Shown here piece by piece: positions 14,318 to 23,300 of a DNA stretch of 24,614 nucleotides. The DNA lies in IMG/VR virus record IMGVR_UViG_3300036978_000081, positions 1-24,614 of that record. One strand, given 5' to 3'. Origin of the DNA: a virus. Position 1 is the first letter of the stretch, and each line of letters begins with the position of its first letter. The translations under genes and the position numbers were made by a program. The notes under the pieces were generated by a model. It made no database searches. It was not told the DNA's origin and was given only the letters and a program-made list of their open reading frames with translations.

Positions 14318-17300
14318 ATGACTTCATTACAACAAACCCTTGATGATTGGTCGAGCATCCTAGCCAAGCCAATTTCTGCTGCTCCAACACCGCCTAGTGA
14401 CGGTGTTGATATCACTGATTATCTAGGTCAAGCACTTGAGAAGTCATATGCATTGATGACTGGTGAGGATACCGCGCCGGGGTCTTCAACTGCTGATCAG
14501 GATCTGATTGCATCAGCGGCTGAGTCAAACAAGTTTGAAACCATGATGCCAGACACATCGTGGGCGGGTTTGAATCTGCGTGAGGTTGCGCGTGGTACGC
14601 AGCAGAACATGAGTCAGGCTGCTGCGGTAATTGCTACGCCGTCATTGCGAGCAGAATTCATCCAGTCGTTGATGAAACCAGCAGCGGTAATTGCTGATTG
14701 GTTGAATCCGCCGAAGACTGAATACGATGTTGCTATTAGCAATTTGACAAAGCGCAATTTGGCGCAGCAGTTGTCTATGGCTGTCGAGCCTACTGGCTCT
14801 GGTCTGACTGCATCTCCACAAGACTTGCAATCTGAGATCATTGCGTTGAGGGGAACCCAACAAGGTTTGGCTGAAGGGCAACAAGAAGGATTTGCCGGAG
14901 ACGTATCGCGTGGCATTGGTCAGTCGTTGCCTTCAATGGCTGTCACGGCTGGAACGCTTGTCACTGGAGGATCGTTGTTGCCAATGATGTTGGCATCACA
15001 AGTTTATACTCCAATGGCTTCGTACACCAATAGCCAATTGTCGTACATGGATGAACTTGAGCAGCGGCGTTACGACCAAGCATTGGCGGGTGAAACGCTT
15101 TCAGAGTTTGATCCAATTGAAATGGGCAGACGCGCTGAAATCGGCGCAATCATTGAAACCACTGCTGAAGCGGGTGGTGCGGCGTTTGGCGCAAAGTTCA
15201 TCGGCAAGGTTGCGGGGCGTGTTGGTACGTCATCGGCTGCTAAGTTTGCAACGAACAAGTTTGCTAAGTCTGGCGCAGGCAAGGCGGCAACAGAGGTTGT
15301 CCGCCGTAGTGGATCTGCTGTTGGTCGGGCATTCACTGCTGCTAATCAAGGCGTGATGAACTTCACTCCGGGGTTCATCTATCGAGGTGCTCAGGTTGCA
15401 GGCATTTCTGGTCTTGAAGAAGCAGGCGAAGAATTCTTTGCTGGCATGGCAAACGCGCCATTTACTTACGCACCGTTAGGCAAGGATGTCAGTGACTCTC
15501 TTTATAGTATGGCGGTTGCTTCCGTTTCTGGTGGTGCTAGTGGTGCTGCTTCTAGTGGCGGTTTGGCTGTGCGTGAGGCTGTTGTTAACATCAACGATGC
15601 GTTTCGTCCAGAGAATGACCGCGAGCGCATTGTCAGACAGACCCACTCTGATGCAATGAAGGCTCGCTCCAACTGGAGCGAAGGTCTAGAACAAACACAG
15701 CGCGACCGCATTGCTGCGAAACTCGACACCATTGAGGGCATGACTCCGGACGAGCGCGGCACGTACGTCATGGCTCTTGCTGACCGTAAGGCAGAGATCA
15801 TTGCAAATGCCGAAGCCACGCTTGCAGAGCGGCAAGAAGTAGACGTTGCCATGACGGGCGCACAGGAAGTGCTTGACAACGCAAAGGCTGCTGCCGGGAC
15901 AGCCAGTCCAACTGCTGACCAAGATATCTACGAGGCTGAGTTTGCTTTGCTGGTGTTGCAAGACAAGGCAAAGCAACTTGATGAACAACTGGTACTCGCA
16001 AATACCGATCACATGATCGCAACTGCGGAGCACGGCGCGGTCGCGGAGAAAATCTCCGATATGCCTGCTACGGTGGTGCGGTCTACCCCAGTCGAAGTGC
16101 TTGCGTCCGTTGGTACACGCAGTGGCGTGGCACTGAACGAGACGAAGGCTCCACGTTGGGGGAAAAAAATCGCCAATGAGATGGAGGCTCTTGGCACTCA
16201 GGTCGTGTGGTACACGCCTGCTGACAAGAAGTCTTCCAATCCCGGCTTCCATAGTCGGCGCACACCCGGGGTGATCTACCTGAACGCTGCTTCCAATCAG
16301 CAGCGCGTCCGGGCTGTCGCACTGGAAGAAGCGTTCCATGATATTCAGATGTTCCGCCCTGACATTGCTCAGGCGTTCGTGGACAAGGCTGGGTTGCTGC
16401 CTGTCTATGACGCGGCACTGGAATACGTGTCTCGCGGGGGCGCGGAGACAGCCGCGATTGAGCGGCAGGACGAGGCGGCATTCGCGCAGATGGAGAACGT
16501 GGCGGATACGTTGGAGGGTAAAACCTCTGACATCTCGCCCAACACTGCCCGTGCTGGAGCCGCCAGAATCTCTCAGGAGGGCGAGGCGAACGCCTTTGCC
16601 CGTGCGATGGCAGGCATCAAGGCGAAGGGTGCTATGAGCAGCCTGACGCGACTGGCGGCACGTAGCGGACTGATGGGTCGGGAGTCGTTGGCGGCGATGG
16701 CGGTGGTTGACCGGGTCGCCCGGTCGGCTGCAATCGAGGCGGTCAGTGGCAAGACTGGCGATGCGACTCTGTCCCCACTGGCGCGGACGCTGATGTGGGC
16801 ATCGGACATGGACGTTGACTTTGCCCGTGACATTCCAACGGCTGATCGGGAACTGTCTGAGCCTATCCCTGCGCCTGTTCGTCCGGCTACGCCTGCTCAA
16901 GTAGGACAGGTTCAAACTGGTCCAACTGCTGAGACAACGAGCACGGTTGGTCGGCGTTTGGTTGGTGACGCTATCAAATCCCTTGGTCTAACCGAAGAAG
17001 AAGTCAATGCCACGGTCATCGACTTGATGACTGGACTTCCAAAGACAAAGGCGTTTGTTGCTAACAAGGTTGGCAAGGTTCCAGATGTTGTGAAGTACTT
17101 CCACGAACGCAGACTTGCGTCCGGGCTGCGCATACTTGACATCACCAAGGAAGAAGATCAGAAGACCCTTGCAAAGTTGATGGCTGCTGAAGCAATCGGC
17201 GCAATCAACAGTGCTGGCGAAGCATTGCAATGGTACGACAAGACTATTAGAAATACTCTTGCGCAAGCCGCGATCAAATACCCTGAGTTGGAAACTGATC

Positions 17301-20300
17301 CACGGGCGCGTATGGCGTTCATCCTGTCGATGGCAATTACATCACAGACGATGAATGTTGAGGACAACCTTGCGTTCAGCATGGTTCAATACGGTAAGTA
17401 TCGAGAGACGGTAGATCCTGTTACTGGTATTGGACAATTTGAACTTGCTGGTAAGGGTAAAAACGCTGGTGCGCAAGCGAACAACTTCCGCATTGCCAAT
17501 GTGATGTTGCGCACAATCGGACCGGATCAGATGATCAGGTTCTTGCGCACTCAATTCACTGCTGGTCAATTGTCAAACGCCGGATTGAATATTGGCGGCG
17601 AGTTGAAGTCGGAGATGGTGCTTGGTAGTGCTATCTTCGGACCAAAAATTGGCTTTGGTTTCTATTCCAATCTTGATGGGAACTTTGATCCAGTCACAAT
17701 GGATATGTGGTTCATGCGAACCATTGGTCGATTGACTGGCAAATTGCCTGCGTTTGATCAGAACAAATACGACAAGCAGATTGCGAAGTTGAAAGCCAGT
17801 CTGGCTGAGAAGGGAACCAATGGAATCTTCCCATCAACTATTGATCAGGCACTCATTAATGATGCCAACAATGCCACTGATGATTCCGGGCTGGTCAAAC
17901 TAGCACGTGCAGTAATCAAACTGCATGAAAAGGATTTCAAGGACAACCGCAAGGACTACGACAACAAGGATCGCGTCCAAAGCAAGATGGTGCTTGCGTC
18001 AAAGTCCATAGTCCAATCTTTGGATAAGCCACGCGATAGTCCTAAATCTGGTGGCGAACGCCGATTGTTGCGTAAGGTTGTCAAACTTGCCGTAGCCCAT
18101 GTGAGTGAAATTTACGGAGAAGATGTTGCAAATGCTGCGTTCCAAGCAATGATCTGGTATCCGGAACAGGAACTCTACAAGTCACATGGTGTTAAACTCA
18201 AAGTCACTAGTCAGGATTACTCTGGGGCAATCAGGAAGATCCTGAAGAACGAAGGAATTACAGATGGACAACTTGACACAGCAATCGCAGCAGCAGAACG
18301 TGGATCAGGACTTGCACAGCAAGTGGTTGGAGTCACTGACACCGGAACAGGTGGACTCGCTAGCAATGTCCCTGTCCAAACTCGCACTTTCAGTGATGCA
18401 GAACGAACAAGATTCCTCGCCTCCACTCCAGTCTCAATCGCCAAAGCGTGGAACCCGCCAGCCCCAAGCACAACTCTCAACGTCCTCCAAGCAAGATTCT
18501 CCCCCAAATTTGAAGCAGCCAAGTTTGCAAGACAACAAAGACTCTCAGAGTATTCAAGAAATTGGCGATATGGAAGCGAGCGCGTTGGAAATGGCACGAA
18601 GCCTCGGATTCTGAAACTAACAGACGAAAGCGGCAAGAAGTCTTCACTTCCATACATTGCTGAAATCACACCGGGGGATGCTTTAAGCATCGTCTTCAAA
18701 AAGGTAGGGATGACTTCGCCAAAGTTTGTTGAACTTGCACCTGTAAAGGTGTCAGCGATATGGTTCAACAAGACCGTGTCTGCATTCAAAGCAGAGGACA
18801 AGTTTGGCGCGTGTGTTGCTGCATATCCTGCTGACGATTATGTTGGTATGCGTTTGTTCATTGCTATCAATGGCAAATCTGGGTTTGCTATCAAGCCAGA
18901 CGGCGATGTCATATCTGTATTTTCGTATGACCAATCCGGACGCGCCATCCTTGAAGCATCAACTGCTGTTGGCGGAAAGAAACTTGATGCATTCGATACG
19001 GTGTTGCCAGTCCTTTATGCAGCACACGGGTTTAAGGCTACTTCTCGCCTGAAATTTAGTGAGCAAGAAAAGCCTGAAGACTGGAACTACGACACGTTCA
19101 AGGCATTCAATAATGGTAGACCCGATGTTGTGTTCATGGCACTTGATCCAATGTCAATGGAACAGTATGAACCAAATGATGGGCAACTGGTTGAGGATTA
19201 CGGTGAAGCCGTAGCCATCCAAGACAAGGCTGTTTCGGATGTGTCGTTTGGTCGCGAAGACTTCTCGCCATTCTGGGAAGTGAAAACATCACAAGCCTTT
19301 GAAGAATTTGAAGACGCACATCGTGGTGGCATTGCTGATTTGGGTGACCCAGATGCAAAGAACATGATTTCGTTGCTGCCAAATTATGAACGTGACGTTG
19401 CTGCTATTAGAGAATCAATACGAAGTGTTCTTGGAAATTCGTTCCCGTTGTACCGATCAATGTCAAGAGATGAATTGGCTGAATGGGAAAACGGAACTGA
19501 TGTTGGTTCAATGAGTGGCACATTAGTTAGAGGTATTGCTGAACGATTCGTTCGGCTTGCTGCTGTTGCAGACAAAAATCGTGTTGTGATATCTATTCAG
19601 GCAACACCTGAAATGATTGTCATGCGCGGTAGCGAGAACGAATCAGAGTTAGTCTTCGATGCAAACCAAATTTCATTCAATGAAATTACGGACATCTCCT
19701 TTGCCCGTGAGCCGCGACCATTGTCATCGTTCACTCCCCAGTGGAGAGGGTGGTTTGGCGATAGCAAAGTGGTTGATGCAGATGGAAATCCAATCATGGT
19801 GTTTCATGGAACGTGGAGAAAGTTCACGGACATTTTCAGAACACCATCATTCTTTAGCGAAAACGCAGTAGAAGCAAGTGCCTACGCAGAGGCTTCAACA
19901 TTTACTAGGAGACAGAAAAATCTAACTAGTAAGTACAAAATTGTTTCTGCTCCAGTCGATATTCCAACACGAATAAAAACACATTCAATTATTGATGACA
20001 TTCCAGAAAGTGAATTTGGAGATATTGTTTCGGTAGGCGATGTAATCGTGCGCGTCAACTCTAAACGTGATGTAGAAATCTTTGATGATCTTGTTTCTGT
20101 ATCTGGAACGTACAGTTTTGAAACTGGAGATGTATCGATTAGCCGCGCTGACAATAGAAAACAAGCGCGGTCGTATCCACGCGAGTACAGAGAATATCTT
20201 GACAAGATTTTGCCACCCGGAGTTGGCGAAGGTGGTCGTGTTTATCCGATTTATCTGTCAATTAAAAATCCAATTCAACTGGGTGCGCTTGAAGCAAATC

Positions 20301-23300
20301 GACTTGGCAAGCGACTCAATGCAATGACTGAGAAAGAAATCAGTGATTACATTGCTGATCTTGAGCGACAGGGTTATGACGGAATCGAAACTGTTAGTGA
20401 TGAAGCAGCAATGGATGCTGAAGCCAGAGAATCATTTGGTGGTATTCCCCGGCAATGGATTCCGTTTCGCGAAAACCAAATCAAGTCTGCGTTCAATGAA
20501 AATCCAACTGAAGCGCCTGAGATTTCATTTGCCCGTGAAGACGAGCGCGATGCTGAATTCCAGCGGCAACAAGAGGAGCGCAGGGCTGCGCAGGCAGAAC
20601 GTGAGAAGACCATGTCGCCCCGTGATCAAGGCTTGATCATCGAGGCTGGTGTTGCTGACTACTACGAGATCCTTGATCTTAAAGACAAGATCGACAAACT
20701 GAAGAAGCAGATCGCAGGCGGCACACCCGCTGCGGTCGAGAAGTCCAAGCGCACTGCTGATCTACAGACTGCTGCGCAGCGCGTCAACGCACTGAGCGAG
20801 GTGCGCAAACTTGAGCGCAGGCTAAACGCCATGACCATGCTTGCTGATCAGCGACTTGGTCAGGTCAACCGTGCCAAGGCGCGTCTGCAAACGCAGACTC
20901 AACTGGCAATTGAAGAGCAACAGTCAGCAGCCGAAACGATTGCTTCGCTTGAGGAGCAGATCACTGCTACGCGAGATGCCGTTGTTGCTGCCAAGAGATC
21001 GATTGCTGAAGAGCGTACTGCTACCAAGGAACAGCGCGATGCACTGAACACTGCGCTGGCGAATGCCGAAGCAACTGCGCAACGTGCTATCAACTGGGCG
21101 TATGCAATTGGTCGCAACGAAGGACTGGTTGCAGGTCAGGTTGCAGGACAGCAAGCGGTACAGACTGACCTTGAGCGTGGTCAACAGGCTGAGGAGAAAC
21201 TAAAGGAACTCCAGAAGTCTGAACGGTTCCAGAAGTTTGCTAGCCAGCGAGCGATTGACTGGGCGTATCGGATCGGTCGCAATGAGGGGTTGGTTGCAGG
21301 TCAGGTGGCAGGGCAACAGACCCTGAAGCCAGAGATGACGCGCCTTGCCCGTGTTGAATCGCTGCTCGACATCTCTGTCCGCCGCGTTCGCGAACTGAAA
21401 GCCACTGTCCGCAATGACGCTCGCGCTGCTCAACGCGCAGTGAACTTTGCGTACTCGATGGGTCTGAACAAGGGACGTATGCAGGGCATCATGCAGGGTC
21501 GAGCACAGATCCTTGCCAAGATGCGCAAGCGTGAAGACACCTTGCAAAACCAGTTGTTCAACCTGCGCGAGTTGATGAACACCCGTCTTGATGATGTTGC
21601 AGAGCGCAATCGAATCATCCGCAAGATCGTGTCCGAAGCATTGCTGTCCATCCCGGCGAACCTGCGTGGCACACTTGCCAACCGTGCCGCTACTGCTACG
21701 ACAGTTGCGCAAGCGAACCGTGTTGCCATTGAAGCAGTGCGCATTGCCATCAATGCACAGGCAACCGAAGGACTGAAGTTGGTTTCTCGTACCGCGAAGA
21801 GGATGAACAAGCGCGGCATGAAGGTGTCTGCACGTAGACAGATTCTTACCTTGCTGTATGAAGCCAATGTAGTGCTGCGCGATGCGAACAATCGCAAGCG
21901 TCAGGCAAAGGTGGTCACTGCGAAAGGAAGTCCAGTCACGCTATCTGGAGCGATTGACTTGTACTCACGTGTGTTGGATGCGCAGACCAAGGTTGAGAAT
22001 GCAACTGCCTTGTATGACATTGACCGTGCTGAATTCGTAGCGGAACGCGACCAACGCATTGCTCGTTACGCTGATTTGACTCAGCGCATTCTTGCAAACA
22101 TGGCGGGTCGGCGTGTCATGGCGGCTCGCGCTCGCGCTGATCAGGCTGCGAAGTTGTCGCTGATCTCCAAGATGAGCCGTGCAAACTCTGACATCTACAC
22201 CTTGGCTTTGGAACTTGAAGGCGTTGAAGATGGTGTTATTGACGAGTTGCTTCGCATTGCGCAGGCAGGCAAGGGCGAGGCGGCGTTGGAACACGCTCGC
22301 ATCATGCGCGATCTTGAGCCTGCGTTGATAGCGGCTGGCTATGAAGGCGTGGATGACTACCGCCTGAAGAACGGCGGCTATGGTGATGGCTCGACCGAAC
22401 TGGTGACGGTATCGCTAGGCGGTCAGAATGTCACGATCCCACTTGGCATTGCCATGTCGATTGCGGCGATGGATGAAGAAACATTGGCGTTGTTTGATGG
22501 AACCAATGCAGGTAAGCAGGGCATCCAGTTCAATGAAACCTCTACCACTCTGACGTTGTATCCATCGGGTGATGACATCCGCAACCTACGCGCCAACCTC
22601 ACAGTTGGACAGCGTGATTTGATTGAGCGGATGAAGGACATACTGGAAACGCAGATCCGTGATCGAGCAATGCAGGCGATCTGGGAAGTGACGGGCGATC
22701 AGCCCCCGATTGTTACTCGTTACTACCCCCGCATTCGCAATCAGGATGCGGCTGGTGGAGAGAAGGTAGACCTTTCTGCTGCTGCTGGTGCGGCTGTTCG
22801 TGGTGCGCTCACTGCTGTTGGGTTTGCCAATGCCCGTACTGGTGGCTTTGCACCGTTGATTTACACCGACATGGTGCAGACAATGGATCGGCATATGCAG
22901 GTTGCGCTCGACATGATCCACATGGCGCAGCCGTATCGGGATGCGATCACTGTGCTCAACGACCCCAAGGTAGTCAAGGGTATTGATGATCAACTTGGAA
23001 CAGGCACAGCCAGTGGTGTGCGATCAATCTTCTCCAACGGTGTTGGTGCAACAGCACGAACAAAGCCAGCCCTGATCGACAAGGTTACAAGCAATGTGAC
23101 GGGGGCAAAGTTGGCGTTGAATCCAAACACTATCGCCAAGGTTCTTCTTGGCGGAACAATCCGATTGTCATCGGAGATACCGCTATCACTGTGGACACGT
23201 GGCACTGCTCGCGCTGCTCGATACGCTCGCACTCCCGGTACTTGGAGTGGTCGCGTTGACCAGATTCATTTGGTCAATGGTTACTTCTCGCGCCGTCATC

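Noticed and set aside
15686-16915. Antisense open frame of 409 codons opposite the giant gene
   Set aside because: The predicted protein is very rich in Arg, His, Cys and Ser, as expected opposite a GC-rich coding stretch, and has no ribosome site or domain. It coincides with the GC-rich zincin region.
18217-18801. Antisense open frame of 194 codons over the linker region of the giant gene
   Set aside because: No ribosome site and no recognisable features; the sense +1 frame in the same place is the better candidate because it has a Shine-Dalgarno.
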